In this document: piece after piece, positions 1 to 9,707 of the stretch | Numbering within the stretch: position 1 is the first letter of the stretch | Layout of the letters: each line of letters begins with the position of its first letter | Assembly: GCA_028286405.1 (NCBI GenBank) | Contig: JAQBRP010000003.1 | Location: 1 to 49,925, forward strand | Direction of reading: 5' to 3' | DNA: 49,925 nucleotides | Source of the DNA: Candidatus Saccharimonadota bacterium | Lineage (GTDB): Bacteria > Patescibacteriota > Saccharimonadia > Saccharimonadales > UBA4665 | Made by a program: the position numbers and the translations under genes | The notes under the pieces: model-generated | The model's input: the letters and a program-made list of their open reading frames with translations, nothing else | The model's database searches: none | Told to the model about the DNA's origin: nothing

Positions 1-105
1 TCAGGCTCTCTCACCGTGCCTGTGACAGTTGTCACCAAACAAGACGACAGCCGTGAAGTGGTTGTTGGCTACAACCTGGCAAAATTAGCCCCCGCCTGGG
101 TCTAA
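1..105 (+). CDS. C-terminal fragment of a glutaredoxin/thioredoxin-fold-like protein (truncated by window start)
   Basis: Open frame from base 1 to TAA 103-105, ending SGSLTVPVTVVTKQDDSREVVVGYNLAKLAPAWV; TVP cis-Pro-like motif; immediately upstream of trxB. Confidence 0.5.
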   Translation, partial: SGSLTVPVTVVTKQDDSREVVVGYNLAKLAPAWV

Positions 106-114
106 TTGGCGTCT

Positions 115-1074
115 ATGGCTGATTCCGAGAAGACCGTTCATGATGTGATTATTGTTGGCGCTGGCCCGGCAGCGCTGGCAGCCGCTATTTATACTACCCG
201 TGAAGACATCGAAACCCTGCTGTTCGAGCGCGGTGTCCCCGGCGGCCTGGCCGCTGTTACCGACAAAATTGATAACTACCCTGGCTTCTCAGAAGGTATC
301 GAAGGCCTCACTCTAGCGGCCGAGCTGCAAAAGCAGGCCGAGCGCTTTGGTGCAGTGATTGAATTTGGCGAAGTGACTAGTATTCACGATGAAGGCAAAA
401 TAAAGCGTCTCGAGACCACCAGCGGCGACATGTACGCCAAGGCGGTGCTGATTGCAACCGGCTCCGATTATAAAAAGCTCGGTATACCCGGTGAGCAGGA
501 ATTCTATGCCCGTGGCGTGCACTACTGCGCCACCTGTGACGGAGCCTTCTACCGCGATAAGCGCTTAGTGGTTGTTGGCGGCGGCAACAGCGCCGTGCAA
601 GAAGCGATTTTTCTAACTCGTTTTACTACCCACATCGACTTATTGGTGCGCTCATCTATTAAGGCCAGCGATGTACTGCAGCGTGATTTACAAAGACTGG
701 TTGATGAAGGCAAGATTACTGTTCACCTGGGTACTGCGACCGACGAAATCATCGGTGATCCTGAAAACTTCGTGACTAAAGTAATCGGCACCAAAGACGG
801 TCAAAAAGTCGAATTTAAAACCGACGGCGTATTTGTATTTGTTGGCCTCGACCCCAACTCACAGTTTATTAAGAGCACCTCAATTAAATGCGATGACATT
901 GGTTTTATTCTGACCGATGAGCATCTGCGAACCAGCATGCCTGGCGTGTTTGCCGCCGGTGACATTCGCAGCGGTGCGACCATGCAAATTGCTTCTGCTG
1001 CCGGGGAGGGCGCTACGGCCGCTCTTAAGCTCCGCGAATTCCTCGAAGCTCGGCCGCACCCCGTCCAAAATTAG
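115..1074 (+). CDS. trxB: Thioredoxin-disulfide reductase
   Basis: FAD GxGxxG (IVGAGPAALAAAIY), CATCDG redox motif, VVGGGNSAVQEA NADPH motif, AAGDIRSG; ATG at 115 preferred over TTG at 106. Confidence 0.95.
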   Translation: MADSEKTVHDVIIVGAGPAALAAAIYTTREDIETLLFERGVPGGLAAVTDKIDNYPGFSEGIEGLTLAAELQKQAERFGAVIEFGEVTSIHDEGKIKRLETTSGDMYAKAVLIATGSDYKKLGIPGEQEFYARGVHYCATCDGAFYRDKRLVVVGGGNSAVQEAIFLTRFTTHIDLLVRSSIKASDVLQRDLQRLVDEGKITVHLGTATDEIIGDPENFVTKVIGTKDGQKVEFKTDGVFVFVGLDPNSQFIKSTSIKCDDIGFILTDEHLRTSMPGVFAAGDIRSGATMQIASAAGEGATAALKLREFLEARPHPVQN

Positions 1075-1092
1075 TGCTATACTGCTGTCATT

Positions 1093-1521
1093 ATGAACAG
1101 CAGTAGCGAAGTTACAGGTATGTTCGACCGGCGGATTAACCGGATAGGGTATCTGCTCGGTAATGTTTATTTGTGGTTAATGCTTCTTGGCGGTGCCGGA
1201 ATTGCGTCAATCGCCGATGCAGCAAAAGGCACTAGCTGGGAAGCGATAGGTACTATCGTGGGATTTGTCGGCGGTCTACTGATCATTGCGGCGGTTGTTG
1301 TACTTTTACCGATTACTTTCTCGCTGGCTGTGCGTCGACTCCACGATGTGGGCCGCAGCTGGGCATATCTACTGCTAACGTTTATACCGTTCGGCGGCAT
1401 ACTGTTAGGGCTATATTTATTATTTGCACGCGGTGAGAGTGCTCCAAATCAATACGGGCTCCCAGTGCGTGATAATCGCTTCTTTGTGGTTCTAGGACCG
1501 CAAAAGCCACGCCTAAGTTAG
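1093..1521 (+). CDS. DUF805-family membrane protein
   Basis: Hydrophobic helices and 'AVRRLHDVGRSWAYLL' typical of DUF805/YhaH. Confidence 0.8.
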   Translation: MNSSSEVTGMFDRRINRIGYLLGNVYLWLMLLGGAGIASIADAAKGTSWEAIGTIVGFVGGLLIIAAVVVLLPITFSLAVRRLHDVGRSWAYLLLTFIPFGGILLGLYLLFARGESAPNQYGLPVRDNRFFVVLGPQKPRLS

Positions 1522-2222
1522 ACGCCGTCGTAGCCTTGGAATTCGTCGAGGACAATCTGTTGGTGTGATACGCCAAGCTGTTGTAGGTCGTGCTGCATTT
1601 GCTGCACGAACGGCTCGGGTCCAGACAAGTAAATCAAGGTGTCGTCGGCTGGTTTTTCGAGGCCGCAGATAAGTTCGGCAGTTAGCTGGCCCCGTTCACC
1701 ACCCCAGGCCGCGGCTGGCTCCTGCACGACAATGGTGACGTGCTGCTTGGCCGCGTCAAAGGTATCCTGAAAAATAATATCGTCTTCATTGCGCACGCCG
1801 TAGAGCATTTTAATAGGCCGGGCTTCATCGGTGTACGTTAGCCACTCCAGAATGCTATGGAATGGAGTAATACCAATGCCACCAGCTACAAAAATCAGTG
1901 GTGCTTGAATAAGTTTTGGCAAGACGAAATCGCCCATTGGCTCACTAATGTCGACTTCAGCGCCAACCTGTAGATCGTTAAGAGCTCGTTTGAAGGGGGT
2001 ATGAGCGGCTTTACCGACGCGAGTGGTTATGGTTAGTACGTCTTCATGGGGGGAGCTTGAAAGCGTAAACCAGCGCCTTGCTGAATGGCCATCTTCTTGG
2101 TGGCCAGTAAGTGTCAGCTCAATAAATTGGCCAGCGGTGTAGCTGAAGGGCTGCTCTGGCTCAAACGAAAAGCTCGTAATAACATTTGTTAAATCATTGC
2201 GTTCGACAAACCTAGCTCTCAT
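1518..2222 (-). CDS. Ferredoxin-NADP reductase-like FAD/NAD(P)-binding oxidoreductase
   Basis: FAD-binding RRWFTLSSSP, NAD-binding FVAGGIGITPFHSIL, C-terminal YLSGPEPFVQQM. Confidence 0.85.
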   Translation of the reverse strand: MRARFVERNDLTNVITSFSFEPEQPFSYTAGQFIELTLTGHQEDGHSARRWFTLSSSPHEDVLTITTRVGKAAHTPFKRALNDLQVGAEVDISEPMGDFVLPKLIQAPLIFVAGGIGITPFHSILEWLTYTDEARPIKMLYGVRNEDDIIFQDTFDAAKQHVTIVVQEPAAAWGGERGQLTAELICGLEKPADDTLIYLSGPEPFVQQMQHDLQQLGVSHQQIVLDEFQGYDGV

Positions 2223-2237
2223 TAGTACTAGTCTAGC

Positions 2238-2924
2238 CTATTTTTTCGTGTAGAGGTTGGGATAATCGGTAACCACGCCGTATAGCCCATGCTTTTCCCA
2301 TTTGCGGGTTTTAAAGTGGTCGAAGCCCGGCAGGGTAGTGCCAAAGTAGGTGTAGGTTATAAGTTTGTAGCGTTTCGAAACCATGGCTACGTAGCCCCAC
2401 CAGATATATTGCTGGTCGAGCAGAATGTAGGGCGTATCCAGCCGGCGGGCTAGCCATTGAACGCGTACGCCCGACCAGTTGCCCTGAATAATGCGCTCAA
2501 TGGCCGGTAGTTCGGTCTTCAACTCCTTTAATACCTGGTAGCTGGCGGAATTAAACATAAAGTCTGTCGGTTGCCAGCCCTGGTCCAAGAATTTTTTTAT
2601 AACTTTTACGACTGGCGCGGTCGGCACGCCTTTTTTGACCTCGACCATCAAACGCACTCGGCGGTCAATGAATGCAATAGCTTGTTCCAAAGTAATAATC
2701 CGGTCATCATGGCGCATGACTTCGTCGTAGGGTGTTTGGGCAATCCGTAGGGGGCGGCCGAGCTCTACTGGCAAGTGCTTATGGACCAGAACTAGCTTGC
2801 CGTCACTGGTCAACCGCACGTCGGTTTCGATTGTATCGACCTGGCAATCGATGGCTTTCTGGAAAGCCTCTAGGGTATTTTCGGGGGCTATGCCCATAGC
2901 ACCACGGTGGCCGATGATTTTCAT
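2238..2924 (-). CDS. Glycerophosphodiester phosphodiesterase family protein
   Basis: GHRGAMGIAPENTLEAFQKAI, ETDVRLTSDGKLVLVHK. Confidence 0.92.
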   Translation of the reverse strand: MKIIGHRGAMGIAPENTLEAFQKAIDCQVDTIETDVRLTSDGKLVLVHKHLPVELGRPLRIAQTPYDEVMRHDDRIITLEQAIAFIDRRVRLMVEVKKGVPTAPVVKVIKKFLDQGWQPTDFMFNSASYQVLKELKTELPAIERIIQGNWSGVRVQWLARRLDTPYILLDQQYIWWGYVAMVSKRYKLITYTYFGTTLPGFDHFKTRKWEKHGLYGVVTDYPNLYTKK

Positions 2925-2936
2925 ATCCCACCAGTG

Positions 2937-2942
2937 TACAAT
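2937..2942 (+). promoter_or_regulatory. Putative -10 box (TACAAT) for ppa
   Basis: TACAAT 28 bp upstream of ppa ATG; leader has SD-like aaaagga. Confidence 0.5.
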
Positions 2943-2969
2943 AGATCGTAATAAGTAAAAGGAACATTA

Positions 2970-3503
2970 ATGGCTGACTTCAACCAAGTACTGACACCAG
3001 GCGACTATCAAAACGGCATCGTGAACACGGTGGTCGAAATTCCACAGGGAAGCATCCTCAAAGTTGAATGGGACCGCCAGCGGGCTGCCTTCATGCTTGA
3101 TCGCGTTGAGCCAGCTATTTTTGCCAAACCTGTTAGTTATGGCTTTATTCCACAGACGCTCGATGAAGATGGTGACGAACTCGACACGTTAGTTGTTTGC
3201 GATGAACCAATCCCCACTGGTGTCTGGCTAGAGGCCCAAATTCTTGGTGTTATGAAATTTGAAGATGACGGCGAAGTGGATGACAAGATTGTTGTTCGCC
3301 CGGCTGATGACCGGAACTCTGGCGACTGGTTAAACTCATTAAATGATTTGGGAGAAGCCTGGAAGCAGCGCGTAGAGCACCACTTTACGCACTACAAAGA
3401 TCTCAAAAAGCCTGGTTCCACCAAAGTTCTGGGCTGGTACGACGCCGAAGAAGCCAAAAAGATCATTGCTGAGTGCATTGAGCGCTACAAACAGCAGGCC
3501 TAG
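2970..3503 (+). CDS. ppa: Inorganic pyrophosphatase
   Basis: VEIPQGSILKVEWD, YGFIPQTLDEDGDELDTLVV. Confidence 0.95.
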   Translation: MADFNQVLTPGDYQNGIVNTVVEIPQGSILKVEWDRQRAAFMLDRVEPAIFAKPVSYGFIPQTLDEDGDELDTLVVCDEPIPTGVWLEAQILGVMKFEDDGEVDDKIVVRPADDRNSGDWLNSLNDLGEAWKQRVEHHFTHYKDLKKPGSTKVLGWYDAEEAKKIIAECIERYKQQA

Positions 3504-3582
3504 ACCAAGGTTGCAGCAGCAGTACGTTCTCCCGTACAATAAAGCCATAAGCTGTATAACGTAACGCTAGGAGACTGACTGC

Positions 3583-4605
3583 ATGAAAACACGGGTGGCT
3601 ATAAATGGGTTTGGACGAATTGGGCGCATTGCCTTCCGGATTGCCAACGATCGAACTGACTTAGAAGTTGTGGCCGTCAATGATTTGACCGATACCAAAA
3701 CGCTGGCTTACTTATTGGCGCACGATTCCAACTACGGCAACTATCACTGCAAGGTTGAACACGACGACAAGCATATTATTGTCGATGGCGTAAAAATTCC
3801 GGTATTGGCCGAAAAAGACCCAGCCGTGTTGCCATGGGGAGATATGAAGGTCGACGTGGTTATTGAGTCAACAGGTCGCTTTACCACCGGCGAAGCTGCC
3901 GGCGCTCACATTAAAGCCGGTGCCAAAAAGGTTGTTATCTCAGCGCCCACTAAGAGCGACGAAGTGAAAACCGTTGTCATCGGCGCCAACGACGCCGAGT
4001 TAAAAGATAGTGGTGATGTTATTAGCAATGCTTCCTGCACCACCAACAGCGTAGCGGCCATCATGGACATTTTGGATCGCGAATTTGGCGTTGAAAAAGC
4101 CATGCTGACTACCGTGCACAGCGATACCGCAAGCCAGACCCTAACCGATGCGCCGTCCAAGGATTTACGTGAAGGCCGCGCTGCGCCGCAAAACATTGTG
4201 CCAACCTCAACTGGTGCCGCCATTGCCGTCGCCCTGACCGTGCCAAGCCTGAAGGGCAAGTTTGATGGTTTGAGTATACGTGTGCCAACCCCCGTGGTGT
4301 CTTTAAGTGACGTTACTATGGTCTTCAAGCGCTCCACAACTAAGGAAGAAATCAACGAAGTGCTCAAAAAAGCCGCTGCCGAGCCATATTACCAGGGCAT
4401 CGTTAGCGTATCTGACGAGCCATTGGTGAGCAGTGATTACATTGGTAATAGCTCATCGGGCACGGTAGATTTGGCGCTGACAAATGTTGTAGCCGGAACC
4501 CTGGCTAAAGTTGTCGTGTGGTATGACAACGAATGGGGCTACTCCAACCGTCTCGTCGAAATCGTGGCCGATGTCGGTCGCCTGCTGCACGCTGCTAAAC
4601 AGTAA
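3583..4605 (+). CDS. gap: Glyceraldehyde-3-phosphate dehydrogenase
   Basis: INGFGRIGR, SNASCTTNSVAAIM, WYDNEWGYSNRLVEI. Confidence 0.97.
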   Translation: MKTRVAINGFGRIGRIAFRIANDRTDLEVVAVNDLTDTKTLAYLLAHDSNYGNYHCKVEHDDKHIIVDGVKIPVLAEKDPAVLPWGDMKVDVVIESTGRFTTGEAAGAHIKAGAKKVVISAPTKSDEVKTVVIGANDAELKDSGDVISNASCTTNSVAAIMDILDREFGVEKAMLTTVHSDTASQTLTDAPSKDLREGRAAPQNIVPTSTGAAIAVALTVPSLKGKFDGLSIRVPTPVVSLSDVTMVFKRSTTKEEINEVLKKAAAEPYYQGIVSVSDEPLVSSDYIGNSSSGTVDLALTNVVAGTLAKVVVWYDNEWGYSNRLVEIVADVGRLLHAAKQ

Positions 4606-4610
4606 TATTT

Positions 4611-5822
4611 ATGCGATACAAGCTTCTGTCACAAAAACTGCCGAGGCGGTCCTGGTGGCACTATGCGCTCTGGGTTTTACCGCTTGCCATTGTATTGCTT
4701 GGAGCGGCAGTGTGGTGGGGTTTTATACGGTCTGATGCACCGCCTCCATCCGTAAAGCAGTCAGTTGGCGCTACCAAGCGACAAGCCGAAGCCATGACAA
4801 CGCATCTGCTGTTTGTCGGTGACGTCAACTGGGGCAGACAAACGCAACGTCGAGCCGAATCTAGTGGCAAGAGCTATGACTATATCACCAGTGGCTTAAG
4901 TACCGCCGACCGTTCCGGCTACGATGCCTGGATCGGTAATTTTGAGTGCCCAATCACCAACCGGGACGTAGCCTATGCGGAGCAGGTTAGTATACTAAAG
5001 TTTAATTGTCGCCCAGAATATTTGCCGACCCTGGCCAAGTATTTTACGGCCTCCACACTAGCTAATAATCACATGGATAACAATGGTGGCCAGTGGGGGC
5101 TGGATCAAACTCGACAAAATCTTCAGCAAAACGGCATTCAGTATTTTGGCACCTATAACATGAGTGATACCAATGACATCTGTGAAGTTATTAGTTTGCC
5201 AGCCAAGACAACACCCGGCCAGCAAGACGTATGGTTGCCAGTGGCCCTGTGCGGCTACATGTATGTTGTAGATGCGACGCCGACCGAGGCCCAACTGGCC
5301 GTTATGCACCAGTACGCCACGGTCATGCCAGTGATTGCCATGCCGCACATGGGTATCGAATATCGAGCCACCGCTGAAGCTGAAAAAGTCAGCGCCTACC
5401 ACCGGATGATCGACAATGGTGCCGACCTGGTCATCGGTGCCCACCCGCATGTTATTCAGAATAGCGAGAGCTACCAAGGGAGACTGATAGCCTATTCCGT
5501 GGGGAACTTCTTGTTTGACCAGCAATCAGTCAGCGCTGCTACCAATCTGGCACTCGGCGTTGGTGTGCAGTTGCAAATACCGGCTGGTAAGGCAGTTCAA
5601 GCCTACCAAAAACTGGGATCGTCATGTAAGGCATTTAAGGACGATTGTCTGCAGCGGCTTGCGGCCATGAACACGAAGCGTCCGCCAATCGGCGTGGCGT
5701 ACACCTTTAGCTGCTATAGCATCACTAGCGGCATACCGGTCGCGGGTACGGACGCCCAATGCGCCACCGCCAAGCAGGCAGCCACCACTGACAAACTGGC
5801 CAGTTTGAAGGCGCAATGGTAG
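4611..5822 (+). CDS. CapA/PgsA-like metallophosphoesterase-fold protein, N-terminal TM
   Basis: LLFVGDVNWGRQ, ASTLANNHMDNNG, GAHPHVIQNSE. Confidence 0.85.
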   Translation: MRYKLLSQKLPRRSWWHYALWVLPLAIVLLGAAVWWGFIRSDAPPPSVKQSVGATKRQAEAMTTHLLFVGDVNWGRQTQRRAESSGKSYDYITSGLSTADRSGYDAWIGNFECPITNRDVAYAEQVSILKFNCRPEYLPTLAKYFTASTLANNHMDNNGGQWGLDQTRQNLQQNGIQYFGTYNMSDTNDICEVISLPAKTTPGQQDVWLPVALCGYMYVVDATPTEAQLAVMHQYATVMPVIAMPHMGIEYRATAEAEKVSAYHRMIDNGADLVIGAHPHVIQNSESYQGRLIAYSVGNFLFDQQSVSAATNLALGVGVQLQIPAGKAVQAYQKLGSSCKAFKDDCLQRLAAMNTKRPPIGVAYTFSCYSITSGIPVAGTDAQCATAKQAATTDKLASLKAQW

Positions 5823-5847
5823 TCTCGCTTATGCTACACTAAACATG

Positions 5848-6294
5848 ATGAAAATATACTTGGGTGCGGACCATAATGGCTTTGAGTATAAGCAACAAAT
5901 TGCTGACTTTTTACGCCGTTCCGGGCACGAAATAATCGATAGCGGTGATGCCGCGCTCGAACCGGGCGATGATTTTCCGCAGTTTGCCGGCAAAGTGGCA
6001 CACGGTATATTGACTGACAATGATCAGCAGGCCCGCGGTATTCTAATCTGCGGCAGTGGCCAGGGCATGTGCATGGCGGCCAATCGCTTTAAGGGCATTC
6101 GAGCTAGCCTCTGCTGGAATTTAGCCGAAGCCCACTCCTCCCGCAATGACGACAATGGTAATGTGCTGTGCCTGTCGGCCAAGCAGCTAGACATGCCAAC
6201 CACACAAGCTATTATTACCACCTGGCTCGAAACGCCGTTCGCTGCTGCTGATCGCTACGTGCGCCGCTTAAAACAACTTGATGAGTTAACATGA
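5848..6294 (+). CDS. rpiB: Ribose-5-phosphate isomerase B
   Basis: IYLGADHNGFEYK, GILICGSGQGMCMAANRFKGIRA; second of two adjacent ATGs (5845/5848) preferred, it lies 7 nt after TACACT. Confidence 0.93.
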   Translation: MKIYLGADHNGFEYKQQIADFLRRSGHEIIDSGDAALEPGDDFPQFAGKVAHGILTDNDQQARGILICGSGQGMCMAANRFKGIRASLCWNLAEAHSSRNDDNGNVLCLSAKQLDMPTTQAIITTWLETPFAAADRYVRRLKQLDELT

Positions 6295-6923
6295 CCACGA
6301 TTTGCCCGACTATTACTGCCGAAGAACCGCATGGCTACCGCGCTCAAGTAGAGCGGATTGAGCCGTTTGCCGTGCGTTGGCACATCGATGTTGCGGACGG
6401 TGAAATGGCTCCCCGTCAATTGATTGGCCTCGATAAGCTATGGTGGCCGGGCAATGTGCAGGTCGACCTGCATGTCATGTACAAAAACCCGGAGGAGCAC
6501 CTGGAATTGTTTATCGTGCAGCATCCGCGGCTGATTATTATTCAAGCTGAAGCCGAGGGGGATTTTGACCACTGGGCAGCCACACTGCACCGCCATGGCA
6601 TTGAAGTTGGCGTGGCCTTACTGCCCGAAACACCAGTTAGCTTAATTGCGTCAGCCATCGAGAGTATTGATCACGTCTTAATCTTTTCGGGTAACTTGGG
6701 TTACCAAGGCAATAGCCACGCCGATCTGGGGTTGCTTGATAAAGTAGCTGAACTTCGCAAACTGAAACCGCTACTGGAAATTGGCTGGGATGGCGGAGTT
6801 AACGATGAAAACGCCCGTCAACTCGCCGAAGGCGGCATTGACGTTTTAAACGTCGGCAGTTTTATTCACGGTGCCCACAATCCAGGTGCCGCTTATGCTA
6901 CACTGAAAGAAGTAATTAGCTAA
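6291..6923 (+). CDS. Ribulose-phosphate 3-epimerase-like protein (divergent)
   Basis: HIDVADGEM, DLHVMYKNP, LEIGWDGGVNDENA; ATGA overlap with rpiB. Confidence 0.8.
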   Translation: MTTICPTITAEEPHGYRAQVERIEPFAVRWHIDVADGEMAPRQLIGLDKLWWPGNVQVDLHVMYKNPEEHLELFIVQHPRLIIIQAEAEGDFDHWAATLHRHGIEVGVALLPETPVSLIASAIESIDHVLIFSGNLGYQGNSHADLGLLDKVAELRKLKPLLEIGWDGGVNDENARQLAEGGIDVLNVGSFIHGAHNPGAAYATLKEVIS

Positions 6924-6927
6924 TTTT

Positions 6928-7785
6928 ATGCCCCAAAAATTGCCAATCAAACGACTAGAGACCATAGCCAACGATATCCGCGAGGATATTATTACCATGT
7001 TAGAGCACGCCGGGAGCGGGCATAGTGCTGGCCCGCTGGGTTTAGCCGATATTTTTACGGCGTTGTATTTTGATGTCTTAAAGCACGATCCTAAAAATCC
7101 CGACTGGGAAGAGCGTGACATTTTGCTACTGAGCAATGGCCACTGCGTGCCAGTGCGCTACGCCACTATGGCCCACGCTGGCTATTTTCCTAAAAAAGAG
7201 CTGCTGACATTGCGCAAATTAGGCTCACGTCTGCAGGGCCACCCCGAACGCCTCAAGCTACCCGGTATGGAGACCACCAGCGGCCCCTTAGGCTGCGGCC
7301 TCAGTCAAGCCTGCGGCATGGCGCTGGGCCTGCGCATGGATAATAAGATGCGTCGCCAGGTTTACGTTGTCATGGGCGATGGCGAGCTGGATGAGGGTAA
7401 TGTCTGGGAAGCGGCTATGCTGGCCAGCAAGTACCAGCTGAACAACATTACGGCGATTATAGATCGAAACAACATTCAAATTGACGGCCCAACTGAAAGC
7501 GTTATGCCGCTGGGTGATTTAAAAGCTAAGTGGCAAGCTTTCGGCTGGCACGTACTCGAAGTCGACGGCAACGACATGGAAGCGATCATTGATGCTTGCA
7601 CCATGGCCAAAGCCGTCACCGAAAAACCGGTCATGATTATTGCCTACACCATACCCGGCAAAGGCGTGGATTTTATGGAAAACGACTTCCACTGGCACGG
7701 TGCACCGCCTAACCACGAGCAAGCAGTAAAGGCGCTACACGAGCTGCGTACCCTAGGCGGCAAGATTCGAGGCGAACATGAGTAA
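6928..7785 (+). CDS. Transketolase, N-terminal (TPP-binding) subunit
   Basis: GHSAGPLGLADIF, GHCVPVRYA, VMGDGELDEGNVWEAA. Confidence 0.95.
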   Translation: MPQKLPIKRLETIANDIREDIITMLEHAGSGHSAGPLGLADIFTALYFDVLKHDPKNPDWEERDILLLSNGHCVPVRYATMAHAGYFPKKELLTLRKLGSRLQGHPERLKLPGMETTSGPLGCGLSQACGMALGLRMDNKMRRQVYVVMGDGELDEGNVWEAAMLASKYQLNNITAIIDRNNIQIDGPTESVMPLGDLKAKWQAFGWHVLEVDGNDMEAIIDACTMAKAVTEKPVMIIAYTIPGKGVDFMENDFHWHGAPPNHEQAVKALHELRTLGGKIRGEHE

Positions 7786-8752
7786 TATGCACCTGGTTAA
7801 TTTAAATGGCAAACTAGAATCGGAATCAATCCGGAAGGGCTTTGGCCGTGGGCTTAAAAAAGCCGGCGAACTCGACGCCAATGTGGTTGCCGCTTGTGCC
7901 GACCTAACTGATTCCACCCAAATGAGTCTGTTCAAGGCGGCGTTCCCAGAGCGGTTTATTGAAGTTGGCGTGGCCGAGCAAAACTTGGTGACGGTTGGAG
8001 CCGGGCTGGCGGCAGTCGGCAAAATTCCATTTGTATCTAGTTACGCAGCCTTTAGCCCTGGACGCAACTGGGAACAAATCCGCACGACCATTTGCTTGAA
8101 CGATCGGCCAGTGAAAATTGTTGGCTCACACGCTGGGCTTTCGGTAGGCCCCGACGGCGCCACGCACCAAATGCTGGAAGACATTGCCCTGATGCGCGTG
8201 CTTCCGAATATGGTGGTGATTGTACCTTGCGATGCCGTGGAGGCCGAAAAGGCCACGCTGGCTATGGCCAAGGACGCTCGACCAAATTACTTGCGGCTGG
8301 CTCGCGAGGCCACCCCAATTATAACGACCGATAAAACACCATTTGAAATCGGCAAGGCCTACGTCCTAGAGGCTGGAGCCGATGTAACATTGATCGCCAC
8401 CGGTACTATGACTTACCAAGCCTTGAAAGCCGCCGAGCTGCTGTTCAAAGATGGCATTGAAGCCGAGGTAGTGCATGTGCCAACTATTAAGCCGCTCGAT
8501 GCCGAAACGATTCTGAAAAGTGTACGTAAAACCGGCGCCGTAGTAACCGTTGAAGAAGGCCAAATTATCGGGGGCTTAGGCGGTGCGATCGCCGAACTGC
8601 TCGCCGAGCAGCTACCTACGCCAATGCAACGGGTTGGCATGCAAGACCACTTTGGCGAATCCGGCGCACCCGATGAACTGTTGACCCATTTTGGCCTCGA
8701 TGCCAAGCATATCCGCCTCGCCGCTCACCATGTAACCGATAGGAAGAAATAA
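7778..8752 (+). CDS. Transketolase, C-terminal subunit
   Basis: FIEVGVAEQNLVTVGAGLA, FVSSYAAF, VTVEEGQIIGGLGGAIAE; 8-bp overlap with N subunit. Confidence 0.95.
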   Translation: MSNMHLVNLNGKLESESIRKGFGRGLKKAGELDANVVAACADLTDSTQMSLFKAAFPERFIEVGVAEQNLVTVGAGLAAVGKIPFVSSYAAFSPGRNWEQIRTTICLNDRPVKIVGSHAGLSVGPDGATHQMLEDIALMRVLPNMVVIVPCDAVEAEKATLAMAKDARPNYLRLAREATPIITTDKTPFEIGKAYVLEAGADVTLIATGTMTYQALKAAELLFKDGIEAEVVHVPTIKPLDAETILKSVRKTGAVVTVEEGQIIGGLGGAIAELLAEQLPTPMQRVGMQDHFGESGAPDELLTHFGLDAKHIRLAAHHVTDRKK

Positions 8753-8753
8753 T

Positions 8754-9671
8754 ATGCCACTAACACTCCCCGAAATTCGCGATAACTGCGCCAAAGCTCG
8801 TCTGCGTATGCAACAAGCTCGCGACGAGCATTGGGCTTTCGGTGCTTTTAACCTCGACGATCAAGCCACGCTGAAAGCCGTCTGTCGAGCCGCTCAAAAA
8901 ATGAACGCCCCCGTGCTGGTCGAAGTTAGCCAAGGTGAAGTTGATGATATTGGCCTGTGGAATGTCCGTGACCTGGTCGACAATTACAAGCAGGAATACG
9001 GCATTGAAATATACATCAACCTGGACCACAGCCCCAGCGTGGAGGCGGCTAAAGACGGCATTGAAGCTGGCTTTGAGTTTATTCACATTGATGTGTCGCA
9101 AGCCAACCATGACGCCACCGACGAAGAGATTGTGGCTGCCACCAGGGAAGTTGTGGCCTACGCCCAGCTGACCGGCGCGCTGGTCGAAAGCGAGCCGCAT
9201 TACTTCGGTGGTAGCTCGAATGTGCACACCGAAACCATTGATTATGACGTCGTCAAACAAACGTTCAGTACGCCGGATGGTGCGCGGGCCTTCGTGGAAG
9301 CTACGGGCATCGATACTTTTGCGGCGGCCATTGGCAATCTGCACGGTAAATACCCGGTACCCAAAGTGCTTGATCTGGAATTACTGAAGCAAATCAGAGG
9401 GGCTATTAACTGCAATATTTCACTGCACGGTGGTAGCGGCACGCCGGGGCACTACTTTAGAGATGCCGTGGCGATTGGTGTGACCAAAGTAAACATTAAC
9501 TCCGATATGCGCTTTGCTTACCGTACGACACTCGAAAAAATCCTCAAAGAGCACCCCGACGAGTACGCCACCGCCAAGCTAATCAGCAAAGATGTGGTCG
9601 ACGCCGTACAAGCGGTAGTTGAGAGCAAGCTGGTAGATTTGAACTCCGCCGGTAAAGCCGTGGTAAACTAG
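8754..9671 (+). CDS. Class II fructose-bisphosphate aldolase family protein
   Basis: NLDHSPSVEAAKDGIEAGFEFIHIDVSQ, AIGNLHGKYP, ISLHGGSGTPGHYF. Confidence 0.88.
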   Translation: MPLTLPEIRDNCAKARLRMQQARDEHWAFGAFNLDDQATLKAVCRAAQKMNAPVLVEVSQGEVDDIGLWNVRDLVDNYKQEYGIEIYINLDHSPSVEAAKDGIEAGFEFIHIDVSQANHDATDEEIVAATREVVAYAQLTGALVESEPHYFGGSSNVHTETIDYDVVKQTFSTPDGARAFVEATGIDTFAAAIGNLHGKYPVPKVLDLELLKQIRGAINCNISLHGGSGTPGHYFRDAVAIGVTKVNINSDMRFAYRTTLEKILKEHPDEYATAKLISKDVVDAVQAVVESKLVDLNSAGKAVVN

Positions 9672-9707
9672 AAGCATAAGCATTACAGATAAAGAAGGGG
9701 TGGGTCC

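Noticed and set aside
801-983. Numerous 60-200 aa minus-strand ORFs antisense to trxB, gap, fba, gatB, clpC, pepN and others (e.g. 3906-4367, 8760-9344, 36585-37205, 38891-39526)
   Set aside because: They lie wholly within strong coding genes, lack recognisable motifs and RBS/promoter context, and are explained by codon composition of the opposite strand.
4511-4735. 74-aa plus-strand ORF spanning the gap/CapA junction
   Set aside because: Out of frame with two well-supported genes; no motif.
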